64,000 nucleotides of DNA from NCBI RefSeq assembly GCF_024699985.1, contig NZ_JAJONA010000001.1, forward strand, positions 2,232,001-2,296,000. Direction: 5' to 3'. The notes below the pieces were generated by a model, which saw only the letters and a list, made by a program, of their open reading frames with translations, made no database searches and was not told the origin of the DNA. Positions within the stretch are counted from its first letter, which is position 1; each line of letters opens with the position of its first letter. Of the stretch, positions 9,082-19,088 are shown piece after piece. The position numbers and the translations under genes were made by a program. The stretch is from Phenylobacterium sp. J367 (lineage in GTDB: Bacteria; Pseudomonadota; Alphaproteobacteria; Caulobacterales; Caulobacteraceae).

Positions 9082-10218
9082 CTATTCCGCGGCGAGCGCG
9101 GTCTTCGCCGCCTCGATCTCGGCGGCGCGGGCCTCCACCAGGCCGACGATGTGGTCGACCATGTGGTCGTTGTCCATCTTGTGGTCCGGGCGGCCGGCCA
9201 CATAGACCATGCCCGAGCCCTTGCCGCCGCCGGTGAAGCCGAGGTCGGTCATCAGCGCCTCGCCCGGGCCGTTGACCACGCAGCCGATGATCGAGAGCGA
9301 GAGCGGCGTCGAGATGTGCGCCAGCCGTTCCTCCAGCGCCTCAACCGTCTTGATGACGTTGAAGCCCTGACGCGCGCAGGAGGGGCAGGCGATGATGTTC
9401 ACGCCGCGGTGGCGCAGGCCCAGCGACTTCAGGATGTCGAAGCCGACCTTCACCTCTTCCACCGGGTCGGCGGCGAGGCTGACGCGGATGGTGTCGCCGA
9501 TCCCGGCCCAGAGCAGGGAGCCGATGCCGATGGCGGACTTCACGGTGCCGGTGCGCAGGGCGCCGGCCTCGGTGATGCCGAGGTGCAGCGGGCAGTCGAT
9601 CTGCTCTGCCAGCTGCTGGTAGGCGGCGACGGTCATGAAGGTGTCGGAGGCCTTCACGCTGATCTTGAACTCGTGGAAGTCGTGGTCCTGCAGGATGCGG
9701 GCGTGGTTCAGTGCGCTCTCGACCATGGCGTCGGGGCAGGGCTCGCCGTACTTCTCCAGGAGGTCGCGTTCCAGGGACCCGGCGTTGACGCCGATCCGCA
9801 TGGAGCAGCCGTGGTCGCGGGCGGCCTGGATCACCTCGCGCACCCGGTCAGGCGAGCCGATGTTGCCCGGGTTGATCCGGAGGCAGGCCGCGCCGGCCTT
9901 CGCCGCCTCGATGCCGCGCTTGTAGTGGAAGTGGATGTCGGCCACGAGCGGGACCTTCGCGGCCCTGGCGATCGTCGCGAAGGCGGCGGTGGACTCCTCG
10001 TCCGGGCAGGACACGCGGACGATGTCGGCGCCGGCTTCCTCGAGCTGGCGGATCTGGTCGATGGTCGCGGCCGCGTCGGCGGTCAGCGTGTTGGTCATCG
10101 ACTGGACGGTGATCGGCGCGTCGCCCCCCACCTCCACGTCGCCGACGCGGATCTTGCGCGAAGGCCGGCGCTGGATCTGCCGCCAGGGGCGGACGGAGGT
10201 GTGGTCCTGGGTGCTCAT
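9082..10218 (-). CDS. ispG: 4-hydroxy-3-methylbut-2-enyl diphosphate synthase
   Basis: IspG (GcpE) is the iron-sulfur enzyme of the non-mevalonate pathway that turns MEcPP into HMBPP for isoprenoid synthesis. The 378-residue protein has the TIM-barrel start [19 protein letters not shown], the two [4Fe-4S]-ligating cysteines in [12 protein letters not shown] and the third in [11 protein letters not shown]. Length and motifs are normal for the bacterial two-domain form. It lies 52 bp downstream of rodZ on the same strand, so the two are probably one transcript. Confidence 0.97.
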   Translation of the reverse strand: MSTQDHTSVRPWRQIQRRPSRKIRVGDVEVGGDAPITVQSMTNTLTADAAATIDQIRQLEEAGADIVRVSCPDEESTAAFATIARAAKVPLVADIHFHYKRGIEAAKAGAACLRINPGNIGSPDRVREVIQAARDHGCSMRIGVNAGSLERDLLEKYGEPCPDAMVESALNHARILQDHDFHEFKISVKASDTFMTVAAYQQLAEQIDCPLHLGITEAGALRTGTVKSAIGIGSLLWAGIGDTIRVSLAADPVEEVKVGFDILKSLGLRHRGVNIIACPSCARQGFNVIKTVEALEERLAHISTPLSLSIIGCVVNGPGEALMTDLGFTGGGKGSGMVYVAGRPDHKMDNDHMVDHIVGLVEARAAEIEAAKTALAAE

Positions 10219-10270
10219 GCGGGGCGGAAAATAGGGGCTTTCCGGAGAGAACCCAAGCGGCGTGGGGCGA

Positions 10271-11243
10271 TCAGCCGCCGAGCTTGCTCGCGGACGAGAG
10301 CGCGGCGGGCAGGAAGCCGCGGGACTGGCCGTTCGCGAACACCTGGAAGGCGTAGGGGTCCGAGACGTCCACCGCCAGGCCGTCGATGGCCGGGATGCGG
10401 TAGGCCTCGCCCTTGTCGAGCTGGCGGGCGAAATAGACCGATCCGTCGGCGCCGCGCAGGATGAGGGCGCCGGAGCGCAGCGCCTTCAGCGTGATGAGCG
10501 AGGGCTGGCCGGGCTCGGCGCCGTAGATCCTGCCCTCGGCCTTGAAGACCGGCGGCAGCTGCGAGATGTCCGGCGGCACGAAGTCGACCGGATTGACGCC
10601 GAGGATCGCCGGCGGGTCGTGGTTGCCGCGTCCGTCCTCGCCGGCCTTGGCGAGGCCGGGGGTCTCGTAGAGGGCGGGGGTGGTGGATTCCACCGGCGCC
10701 GGCAGGGGCGCGCCGAGCACGGCGGGAAGATCCTTCTGCGCCTGCAGGGCGGCGACGACGGCGGCCTCGGGGGGCCAACGGCGGCGGCGGGGCGGCCTCC
10801 ATCATCGCCCGCTGGGCGATGTTCCACATGAAGATGGCGCCGACGATCACGCAGCCGGCGGCGACCAGGGCCGACAGACGCGGGTCGCGGTCCTCGTGCA
10901 CGCCGACCGGCGCGCGCAGCGGCTCGTCGAGGACGGGTTCGTCGGCCTTGAAGCGGTAGGTGGCCTCGTCCGGATCGAGGCCCAGCGCGCTGGCGTAGGA
11001 GCGGACATAGCCGATGGTGAAGGGCCGGGACGGCAGCTGCTCCAGCCGCATGTCCTCGATGGCCGCGAGGTAGGCGCGGCGGACGCGCGTGCGTTCGGCC
11101 AGTTCCTCGAGCGTCAGCCCCTTGAAATCGCGGACGAGGCGCAGCGCGTCGCCAATGTTCGTGCCGGAATGGACGGTGGGGGCGTAGGTGTCGGCAAGAC
11201 CAGGACCGCCGCTGTTCGCGGCTTCCATTGAGAGGTCGGTCAT
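10271..11243 (-). CDS. rodZ: RodZ-like HTH/DUF4115 membrane protein (frameshifted)
   Basis: RodZ links MreB filaments to the cell-wall elongation machinery. The N-terminal cytosolic helix-turn-helix ([33 protein letters not shown]) is followed by one membrane segment ([18 protein letters not shown]), a proline-rich spacer and a periplasmic DUF4115 domain ([34 protein letters not shown]). The frame is lost in the G run at 10769-10774; removing one base gives [15 protein letters not shown] and a 323-residue product. ATG 11243 (MTDLSME) is the likely start; 11264 is also open. ispG follows, as commonly seen in relatives. Confidence 0.88.
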
Positions 11244-11333
11244 GCGGCCAGTATCCAACGCCACGGCCTGCCCCTATCCCCGATCAAGCGGGGCCTTGAG
11301 ACCCTTGCGACGACGGCCGCAGCAAGGACTCAA

Positions 11334-11356
11334 CGAAGTTCTGAAGATGAACTTCG
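11334..11356 (-). terminator. Stem-loop downstream of ptsP
   Basis: An 8-bp perfect stem, CGAAGTTC / GAACTTCG, lies about 60 bp past the ptsP stop. It has no U tract, so if it terminates transcription it is weak or factor-dependent; it could equally be a 3'-end stabiliser. Confidence 0.35.
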
Positions 11357-11414
11357 CGTAGCACGCGTCAAGGTGGTGCTCAATGCGGTGTTCGGTCACG
11401 TAGCGCCGGTCTCC

Positions 11415-13676
11415 TCAGACCGCGAGGTAGATTTTACGCGCCAGTGTTTCGATTTCGTTGCGAACGGAACCGGCGCCGCTCTTCAGCAACGCGGAGACCC
11501 CGCGGCGCGCTGCCTCCCGGTCGCAGGAAAGCACCATCTGCTTCACCGGCCCGACGCCGGCCGGCGGCATGGAGAGCCGCTCGAAGCCCAGGGCCACCAG
11601 GGCGAAGGCCTCCAGGGGGCGGCCCGCCATCTCGCCGCAGACGCTGACCGGGGTGCCCGTCTCAGCGCAGGCCCGCTGAATCTGCTCCAGGGCCCGGAGG
11701 AACGGCGGCGAGAGGGGATCGAAACGGTCGGCGACCCGCGGGTTCCCGCGGTCGGCGGCGAATACGTACTGCAGCAGGTCGTTGGTGCCGACGCTGACGA
11801 AGTCGGTCATCGGCAGGAGCGCGTCGAGGTGCCAGATCATCGAGGGCGCCTCGATCATGGCGCCGACGTCGAGCCGCGACGGCGCCTTGCGGCCCCGGCG
11901 GAGCGCCCAGGCGATCTCGGTGTCGACGAGGGCGCGGGCGGCGCGGAACTCGTCGACGCTGGCCACCAGCGGGAACATGATCCTGAGCGGCCGGCCGCGC
12001 GAGGCGGCGATCAGGGCGCGGAGCTGCAGGCGCAGCAGGGCCGGGCGGTCGAGGCCCATGCGGATCGCCCGCCAGCCCAGCGCCGGATTGTCCTCCCGCT
12101 CGGCCTCCAGGTAGGGCAGCACCTTGTCGCCGCCGAGGTCGAGGGTGCGGAAGGTGACGGGCAGGTCGCCGGCGGCGTCCATCACCCGGCCGTAGAGCGA
12201 GGCCTGGGCGTTGAAGCGCGGCATCTCCTCGGCGACCATGAACTGGAACTCGGTGCGGAAGAGGCCGATGCCCTCCGCCCCGGTGTCGCCCAGGATGTCG
12301 AGGTCGACGTCGAGGCCCGCGTTCATCAGCAGCGTGACCTTGTGGCCGTCGCGGGTGAAGGCCGGGGTCTCGCGCAGCTTGGCGAACTCGGCCTGTTGCT
12401 GGCGCCGGACTTCGATGCGGGCCTGGATGGCCTTCACCACGTCGGTCCGCGGGCGGAGGAAGGCCTCGCCGGTCTCGGCGTCGACGACCACGGGGTCGCC
12501 CTCGTTCACCCGGTCGCGCAGGCCGTTCAGCCGGCCGACGCAGGGGGATGTCGAGCGCGCGGGCGACGATGGCCGCGTGGCTGGCGGTGGAGCCTTCCTC
12601 CAGCAGGAGGCCGCGCAGCTTCTTGCGGTCGTATTCCAGCAGGTCGGCCGGGCCGAGGTTGCGAGCGATCAGGATGGCGTTGTCGGGCAGGTCGCGGGCC
12701 ACGTGGCCGTCGCCGGAGAGGTGGCGCAGCAGCCGGTCGTTGAGGTCCTCGAGGTCGTGCAGGCGCTCGCGCAGATAGGGGTCGCGGGCCTGGCCCAGGC
12801 GGGCGCGGTGCTCGGAGCGGACGCGCTCGACGGCGGCCTCGGCGGTCAGGCCGTTGCGCACCGCATCCTCCAGGCTGCGGTTCCAGCCCCGGTCGTGGGC
12901 GAACATCCGGTAGGTGTCAAGCACCTCGTAGGAGGCCTCCACCAGGCCATGCTGGCCGTCCAGCATGTCGTCGACCTGGGCCTGCAGGCCGCTGATCGCC
13001 GCCTTCAGCCGCGCCTCTTCCGCCACCACGTCGTCGGACAGCAGTTGCGACGGCGCCACCGGCGGCTCGTGCAGCACGGCCACGCCATAGGCCAGGCCGT
13101 CGGCGAACTTGGCGCCCTTCAGGCGTTCGGGGCGATGCGGGGCGATCTCGACGCCCTTCATCTCCTCGGCGGTCAGCTCGCCGGCGGCCACCATCTCGGC
13201 GAGCACCATGGCGATGATCTGCAGGTCCTCGACCTCGTCCTCGGTATAGACCCGCTCGGTGCGGTTCTGGACGACCAGCACGCCGATCGAGCGGCCGCCG
13301 CGCAGCAGGGGGACGCCGAGGAAGGCGTGGTAGGGGTCTTCGCCGGTCTCCGGCCGGTAGGAGAAGGCTGGGTGCTCGGGCGCGTCGGCGAGGTTCAGCG
13401 GCCGGCCGAGCTTCATGATCTCGCCGACCAGGCCCTCGCCCGGCTTCATGCGGGTGACGTGGACGGCGGTGGCGTCGAGGCCCTCGGTGGCGAACAGCTC
13501 CATCTCGCCGCCGGAGCGGCGCAGGTAGAGCGAGCAGACCTCGGCGACCATGGAGCGGGCGATGATCCGCACGACCATGTCCAGGCGCGCCTGGGCCGGG
13601 CCGCCGCCCGCAAGCGACTCCAGATCTGCCGAAGCAGGCTGCGCTGTCCGCGGATGGCCACGCCCGGAACCGCCAT
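11415..13676 (-). CDS. ptsP: Phosphoenolpyruvate-protein phosphotransferase of the nitrogen PTS (frameshifted twice)
   Basis: PtsP (EI-Ntr) takes phosphate from phosphoenolpyruvate and passes it to NPr. The repaired protein of about 753 residues has an N-terminal GAF sensor domain (ARSMVAEVCSLYLRR to about residue 165), the swivelling domain with the phosphorylatable histidine in EEGSTASHAAIVARALDIP, and the PEP-binding barrel (GIGLFRTEFQFM, VSVGTNDLLQYVFAADR, VSVCGEMAGRP). Two indels break it: one missing base near 13621 (RQIL-ESLAGGG) and one extra G in the run at 12543-12547 (restoring DIPCVGRLNGL). ATG 13676 gives the normal MAVPGVAIRGQRSLL opening. Confidence 0.92.
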
Positions 13677-13827
13677 GTTCGGCGCTCGTCCTCCCTCAAT
13701 CCCTTACGTCGCGTCCCTACCAGCTTTACGTGTCTGACAAGAGACGGAAAGAGGCTAGCTGCGTCGATCGCGGCTCTGCCTGCGGGCTGAGCATGGCGCC
13801 GATGTGGCGAGCGGGTAGGATATCCCC

Positions 13828-15201
13828 ATGCCAGACGATCCGGCCCGTTCGGCGAGATTCGTGCCCCCGACCATCACCCCGCCCGAGGCGCCGCTGCCGC
13901 GCTTCCGGGCCATGTGGACCCTGATGGACAATCCCATCGAGGCCTGGCCGCGGGCGGTCTACGAGGAGCCCTATCTGCTGCGCGAGAACAACGCTCAGAA
14001 GTTCCTCTACGTCACCGATCCGGCGATGCTGAAGACCATCCTGCTCGACAGGACGGACGCCTTTCCCAAGGACTGGATGTTCGAGCGGGTGACCAAGCCG
14101 GCGCTGGGCGAGGGGCTGCTGACGGCGCAGGGAGCGCACTGGCGATGGCAGCGAAGGGCCGCCGCGCCGGGCTTCCGGCCGCAGAACATCGAGCCGATGG
14201 CCGGCGCCATGGTGGCCGCGGCCGAAGCCGCGCTCGGGCGCTGGCGGGAGCGGGGCGACGGCGCGCGGCTCGACGTCGCCCGCGAGATGACCGCCATCAC
14301 CTTCGACGTGATCCTGGAGACCATGCTCTCGGGCGGCGAGGGGATCGACGCGGCGACGGCGGCGAAGCGGATCACCGACTACCTGGAGACGCTCGGCCGG
14401 GTGACGCCGGCCGACTTCCTGCAACTGCCGCTGTGGACGCGGATCGCCCTGGCGCCCCGAGGCTACCGGGCCCTGGTCGAGCTGAAGGCCATGGTCGACC
14501 GGATGATCCAGCGGCGGCGGCGGGAGGCGGCGCGCGGCGACCTGGTCGACCTCCTGATGGCGGCGGAGGATCCCGAGACCGGCCGGCGGATGAGCAACGA
14601 ACTGCTCCGCGACAACCTGCTGACCTTCATCGGCGCGGGCCATGAGACGACGGCGCTCGCCCTCACCTGGTCGCTCTATCTGCTGGGCAGCGTGCCGGAG
14701 GCGGCGGCCCGGGTGCGGGCCGAGGTCGCCGAGGTCGTGGGCGAGGGCCGGGTCATCGCCGGGCACGTGGAGCGGCTGACCTTCACCCGCCAGGTGATCC
14801 AGGAGGCGATGCGGCTCTATCCCTCCCTGCCGATCATGAGCCGGATGTGCGCCGAGGACGTGCAGGTCGGCGACCTGGCGGTGACGAAGGGGACCTTCGT
14901 GTTCATCGCCGTCTATGCGCTGCACCGGCATCGGGCCCTGTGGCGCGACCCGGACGCCTTCGATCCCGACCGGTTCTCGGCGGCCGAGAGCGAGAGGCGC
15001 CACCGCTTCGCCTACCTGCCGTTCGGCGGCGGCCCAAGGGTCTGCATCGGTCAGGGCTTCGCGATGATGGAGGCCGTCGCCGTGCTGGCGACCCTGGTGC
15101 GCGGGGCGACCCTGGTCCCCGACCCCGGCCACCGTATCCGCCCGGTGGTGCGGGTCTCCATGCGGCCCGAGGGCGGGATGCCGATGACGCTGCGGCTCTG
15201 A
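13828..15201 (+). CDS. Cytochrome P450
   Basis: A 457-residue class I-type P450 monooxygenase. Visible landmarks are the I-helix oxygen-activation motif GAGHETTALALTW, the K-helix ExxR in EAMRLYPSLP, and the heme-ligand loop FGGGPRVCIGQGFAMME with its invariant cysteine. There is no membrane anchor, so it is soluble and needs separate ferredoxin and reductase partners, which are not encoded nearby. AGGA upstream of ATG 13828 supports the start. It is divergent from ptsP and 72 bp from the next gene. The substrate is unknown; the long-chain fatty-acid P450s of the BM3-like class share this general look. Confidence 0.95.
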   Translation: MPDDPARSARFVPPTITPPEAPLPRFRAMWTLMDNPIEAWPRAVYEEPYLLRENNAQKFLYVTDPAMLKTILLDRTDAFPKDWMFERVTKPALGEGLLTAQGAHWRWQRRAAAPGFRPQNIEPMAGAMVAAAEAALGRWRERGDGARLDVAREMTAITFDVILETMLSGGEGIDAATAAKRITDYLETLGRVTPADFLQLPLWTRIALAPRGYRALVELKAMVDRMIQRRRREAARGDLVDLLMAAEDPETGRRMSNELLRDNLLTFIGAGHETTALALTWSLYLLGSVPEAAARVRAEVAEVVGEGRVIAGHVERLTFTRQVIQEAMRLYPSLPIMSRMCAEDVQVGDLAVTKGTFVFIAVYALHRHRALWRDPDAFDPDRFSAAESERRHRFAYLPFGGGPRVCIGQGFAMMEAVAVLATLVRGATLVPDPGHRIRPVVRVSMRPEGGMPMTLRL

Positions 15202-15273
15202 GGGCGCTTTGACTCTCACGCGCCGCCGTCCCATCGTCGCGCCCACATAACATTGTCTTCGGGGGAGACGCCG

Positions 15274-17007
15274 ATGCTTCGGACCTGGGGCTGGTTCCTC
15301 GCAGGGCTCGTGCTGATCGTGGCCGGGAGCTTCCTGGCGCATCAGGTGCAGACCAGCGGCGGCCGGGTGGAGGTGCGCGACGTGCGCTTCGCCGGCGACG
15401 GCGGCATCGCCCAGAGCGGCCTGCTCTACATTCCTAGGGGCGCGACGGCGGCGACGCCGAAGCCGGCGGTCCTGCTCAGCCACGGCTACATCAACACCCG
15501 CGAGATGCAGTCGCCGTTCGCCATCGAACTCTCCCGGCGCGGCTTCGTGGTGCTGGCGGCGGACAGCACCGGCCACGGCTATTCCGGCGGCACGGTGCTG
15601 ACGCCCGGCATGGGCGGCCCGGCGGCGCTGCGCTACCTGCAGGCCCAGCCGTTCGTGGACAGGGCGAACATCGGCCTCGAGGGCCACTCCATGGGCGGCA
15701 CCTTCGCCTTCGCCGCGGCGCTGTCGCAGCCGGACGGCTACCGGTCGATCGTGCTGGAGGGCTCGACGCCCGGCCTGCTGGGCGCCCCGGCCCCGGAGAA
15801 CCCGCGCAACCTCGCCGTGGTCTATGGCCAGTACGACGAGTTCGCCGAGCTGATGTACGCCGTGCCGAAGGGCTCGCAGGTCGCCGACTCGGCCAAGCTG
15901 ATGAAGCTGTTCGGGATCACCGCCCCGGCGGTGGAGGGCCACATCTACGGCTCGCTCGCCGACGGCACGGCCCGGGTGTTCTACAACCCGCCGATCACCC
16001 ATCCCTGGGAGCATTTCTCGCGGGCCGGGGTCCAGCCTGCGGTGGTCTGGCTAGAACGCACCCTCGACGGCGAGGCGGGCGGTATCCCGCCGCAGGACCA
16101 GGTCTGGCTCTGGAAGGAGATCGGCACGGGCGCGGCCTTCGCCGGCTTCTGCCTGCTGCTGCTGGGCGCCTTCCAGGGGCTGCTGACCGTCGGGAAATTC
16201 CGGGCGCTCAACGTGCCGGCCGAGCCGGTGGCCGCGCGGCGGGACGGCCGCTGGTGGCTCGCCTTCGCGCTCACGGCGCTCGTGCCGGCGGCGACGTTCT
16301 TCCTCTTCATGAAGCTCGGGCAGGTCTTCTTCCCCATGCGGCTGTTCCCGCAGTGGATTCAGAACCAGCTCCTGGTCTGGGCGCTCGCCAACGCCCTCAT
16401 CGCCTGGGGACTCTCGAGGCTGCTGAGGACGCCGAAGCCCCGGTTCGTGAACCGCTGGGGCCTGTCGGCGGGGATCGCCATCGCCACGGTGGCGGTGGGC
16501 TATGTCGCGCTCGCCGTCGTCGACGCGGTCTGGAAGGTGGACTTCCGCTTCTGGGTGATCGGCCTGAAGCCCCTCGACGCGGCGCACGCGGTGACGATGC
16601 TGCCCTACCTCGTCCTGTGGGCGGCGGCCTTCCTGGTGACCAGCCGGGCTCTGGTTTCGAGCCTGCCGGTGAGGGGCGAAAGCGAGCTCGCGGGCCTGAG
16701 CGCCGGCAAGCTCGCCATGAGCCTGGGCTTCGTCGCCCTGCTGGCGGTCCAGTACGGAGCGCTGTTCTCCACCGGGCGGATGGCCGTGCCGTCGGAGCCG
16801 CTGAACACCATCATCGCCATCCAGTTCGTGGCGCTGCTGAGCCTGGTGGGTGCGATCGCGATCTTCACCTACCGGCGGACCAGCTCCTATGTGCCGGGCG
16901 CCCTGATCTGCGCGCTGGTGATCGGCTGGTACGTCACCGCCGGGACCGCCACCCACTGGTCGCCGGACTTCAGGCTGCCGCCGATGGGCGCGGCCGCGAA
17001 GCGCTGA
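15274..17007 (+). CDS. Alpha/beta hydrolase fused to a polytopic membrane domain
   Basis: A 577-residue protein. An N-terminal membrane anchor (WFLAGLVLIVAGSFLAH) precedes an extracytoplasmic alpha/beta hydrolase: LLSHGYINTREMQ (oxyanion region), VLAADSTGHGYSGG, and the nucleophile elbow IGLEGHSMGGT with its serine. After about residue 285 come eight hydrophobic segments, ending near VPGALICALVIGWYV. The start ATG 15274 is chosen because GGGGGAG lies six bases before it; a TTG at 15253 is less likely. The substrate is unknown and the membrane half resembles no transporter I know. It is followed by an MFS gene on the same strand. Confidence 0.8.
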   Translation: MLRTWGWFLAGLVLIVAGSFLAHQVQTSGGRVEVRDVRFAGDGGIAQSGLLYIPRGATAATPKPAVLLSHGYINTREMQSPFAIELSRRGFVVLAADSTGHGYSGGTVLTPGMGGPAALRYLQAQPFVDRANIGLEGHSMGGTFAFAAALSQPDGYRSIVLEGSTPGLLGAPAPENPRNLAVVYGQYDEFAELMYAVPKGSQVADSAKLMKLFGITAPAVEGHIYGSLADGTARVFYNPPITHPWEHFSRAGVQPAVVWLERTLDGEAGGIPPQDQVWLWKEIGTGAAFAGFCLLLLGAFQGLLTVGKFRALNVPAEPVAARRDGRWWLAFALTALVPAATFFLFMKLGQVFFPMRLFPQWIQNQLLVWALANALIAWGLSRLLRTPKPRFVNRWGLSAGIAIATVAVGYVALAVVDAVWKVDFRFWVIGLKPLDAAHAVTMLPYLVLWAAAFLVTSRALVSSLPVRGESELAGLSAGKLAMSLGFVALLAVQYGALFSTGRMAVPSEPLNTIIAIQFVALLSLVGAIAIFTYRRTSSYVPGALICALVIGWYVTAGTATHWSPDFRLPPMGAAAKR

Positions 17008-17086
17008 GGGCGCCTTGCCAACCCCCGCGCAGTGACCCAGGTCACACGACGAAGATGCGGGGTCGTGGGCCAAGGTCTTGCCGAAG

Positions 17087-18493
17087 ATGAGTGAAGCGTC
17101 CGCCGAACGGAAAGACTGGGCCGACCTGCTGGCCGACGGCCGGCTGCCCCGGTTCGCCCTGATCTGCCTCGGCGTCTGGCTGAACGCCGCCGACAGCCTG
17201 GTCACCGCCACCATCATGCCCAGTGTCGGCGCCGACCTCGGGGGCTATGCCTACTTCGCCTGGGCGACGGCGGGCTACCTGGTCGGCGCGATCCTGGCCG
17301 GCGCCAGCGCCGGCCGCATCTCGGAGCTCGTGGGCCTGCGCTCGGCGACCGCGCTCGCGGGTCTGGTCATGGCGGCCGGCTGCGTGATGAGCGCCCTGGC
17401 GCCCGACGTCGGGACCTTCCTGGCCGGCCGGCTTGTGCAGGGCCTGGGCTCGGGCTGGATCTCCGGCTTCGCCATGGTGGCCATCGCCTTCCTGTTCCCC
17501 GAGCGGCACCTGGCCCGCGTCTTCTCGGCGGTGACCTTCATCTGGGGGATCGCCACCCTGATCGGCCCGCTGTTCGGCGGCGTGGTGGTCGAGCACGGCG
17601 ACTGGCGCGACGTCTTCTGGCTGTTCGCCGCTCAGGCCCTGGTGTTCAGCGCCGCCGCCCCGTTCCTGCTGGGCGGCGAACGGCGGGGCCCGCGCGGGCC
17701 GGGCATCCCCTGGCTGCAGCTCGCCGTCCTGGGCGTCGGCGTCACCGCCATCGCGGTCGCCGACGTGCTGAAGGCGCCGGGCGCCTCCATCGGCCTGGTG
17801 CTGGTCGGCATCCTCGTCCTGGCCCTGGTGGTGCGCATCGACCACCGGGCGAAGGTCCGGCTGCTGCCGCACCGGGCCGGCGACCTGACCACGGTGCTGG
17901 GGGCCGGCTATTTCGCCATGTTCGCGCTGACCGCCGCCTCGATGGGCTTCGCGATCTACGGCCCGGCGATCCTGCAGCAGCTCCGGGGCTTCTCGCCGCT
18001 CTGGGCCGGCTATGCGATCGGCGCGGAGTCGCTGGCCTGGACCATCGCGGCGATCGCGGTGGCGCACGCCGGGCCGGTCTGGGACCGCCGCTGGATTCGG
18101 TTCGGCGCGATCTGCCTGGTGGCGAGCCTGGTGATCCTGGCGGCGACCATGGCGAACGGGCCCCTGATCTGGGTGCTCACGGGCGGGGCGCTGATGGGCG
18201 CGGCCTTCGGCTTCTCGTGGGCCTTCATGAGCCGGCGTGTGCTGGCGGCGCTCAGCGACGAGGATCGGGCGATCGGCTCCTCGGCGATCACCGCCGTCCG
18301 CCAGACGGGGGCTGCGGCCGGGGCGGCGATCTCCGGCGTGGCGGCCAACCTCGCGGGCTTCTCGCAGGGGCTGACGGCGGAGAGCGCGACCTCGGCGGGC
18401 TTCTGGGTGTTCGCCGCGGTGATCCCGCTGGCGGTGGCCGGAACCTGGGCTTCGTTCAGGCTGACGGGGTCGGCGACAGCCGCTTCGCCATGA
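17087..18493 (+). CDS. MFS transporter, DHA2-like
   Basis: A membrane protein of about 468 residues with 12 to 14 hydrophobic segments and the major-facilitator pattern: a first helix with LNAADSLVTATIMPSVGADL (the DHA drug:H+ antiporter signature region), the loop GRISELVGLRSA and GRLVQGLGSGWISG. It is most like proton-driven drug efflux pumps; the substrate is not deducible. ATG 17087 has AAGG 11 bases upstream; a TTG nine bases earlier is too close to that site. It ends convergently, overlapping the neighbouring acetyltransferase by 38 bp. Confidence 0.88.
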   Translation: MSEASAERKDWADLLADGRLPRFALICLGVWLNAADSLVTATIMPSVGADLGGYAYFAWATAGYLVGAILAGASAGRISELVGLRSATALAGLVMAAGCVMSALAPDVGTFLAGRLVQGLGSGWISGFAMVAIAFLFPERHLARVFSAVTFIWGIATLIGPLFGGVVVEHGDWRDVFWLFAAQALVFSAAAPFLLGGERRGPRGPGIPWLQLAVLGVGVTAIAVADVLKAPGASIGLVLVGILVLALVVRIDHRAKVRLLPHRAGDLTTVLGAGYFAMFALTAASMGFAIYGPAILQQLRGFSPLWAGYAIGAESLAWTIAAIAVAHAGPVWDRRWIRFGAICLVASLVILAATMANGPLIWVLTGGALMGAAFGFSWAFMSRRVLAALSDEDRAIGSSAITAVRQTGAAAGAAISGVAANLAGFSQGLTAESATSAGFWVFAAVIPLAVAGTWASFRLTGSATAASP

Positions 18494-19019
18494 GGATGTC
18501 GGGCCGTCCGGGCCCGTTGGCGTCGGGGACCAGGCCCACGACCTCGTAGCCGAGCCGCCGGTAGAAGGCGACGGCGTGGCCGCGGGCGGTTTCCGTCAGC
18601 CCGGCGATCCGCTCCGCCACGCCGGGGAAGAGGTCCTGGCCAAAGAGGCTGGTGCCGCCGTAGTCGTCGTCCGTGCCGAGATAGAGCGTCAGGACCCCGG
18701 CCGCCGCGGCCCGGGCCTCCAGGGCGGCGACCAGGGCGGTCCCGACGCCCCGCCGCTGCGCCGCCGGGTCGACCACGAGCGGATGCAGCTCCCAGGCGTG
18801 GCTGTAGGTCCGGACGAGGCCGATCCAGCCGAGCACGCGCTCGCCGTCCAGCGCCGCCAGGGCGGACCGGTCCTCATCGTCCAGGAAGCTCGCCGCCTCC
18901 GCCTCCGCCTCCCCGGGACCGTGGAAGCCCGACGGCATGTGGGCGAAGCCCTCGCGCAGGATCCGCGCGGCGTCGGCGACCTGGTCGGGCGAGAGGGTGT
19001 CGAACGCGTCGATACGCAT
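18456..19019 (-). CDS. GNAT acetyltransferase resembling aminoglycoside 6'-N-acetyltransferase
   Basis: A 187-residue GNAT enzyme. The pattern WELHPLVVDPAAQRRGVG, then LTLYLGTDDDYGGTSLFGQD, then AVAFYRRLGYEVVGLVPDAN and GRPDILMAKRL closely follows the chromosomal AAC(6')-I type, such as the enterococcal AAC(6')-Ii, as I remember that family. QRRGVG is the acetyl-CoA pyrophosphate loop. It would acetylate the 6'-amino group of aminoglycosides or a natural relative; no resistance should be assumed from sequence alone. ATG 19019. It is divergent from another AAC-like gene 70 bp away. Confidence 0.82.
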   Translation of the reverse strand: MRIDAFDTLSPDQVADAARILREGFAHMPSGFHGPGEAEAEAASFLDDEDRSALAALDGERVLGWIGLVRTYSHAWELHPLVVDPAAQRRGVGTALVAALEARAAAAGVLTLYLGTDDDYGGTSLFGQDLFPGVAERIAGLTETARGHAVAFYRRLGYEVVGLVPDANGPGRPDILMAKRLSPTPSA

Positions 19020-19088
19020 GGCCCCAGCATCGCCCAGACCGCGCGCCGCCGCCATTGCCCGGCGCCCGGCCGCGGGCGAACCTTCGCC

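Noticed and set aside
13726..16014. A 762-codon minus-strand frame opposite the P450 and hydrolase genes
   Set aside because: Its sequence is rich in Arg, His, Gly and Gln with no domain, while the plus strand carries full P450 and hydrolase motifs.
18456..18493. The 38-bp convergent overlap of the MFS and AAC(6')-like genes as a possible frame error
   Set aside because: Both proteins end with normal family tails in their own frames, so the overlap is probably genuine.
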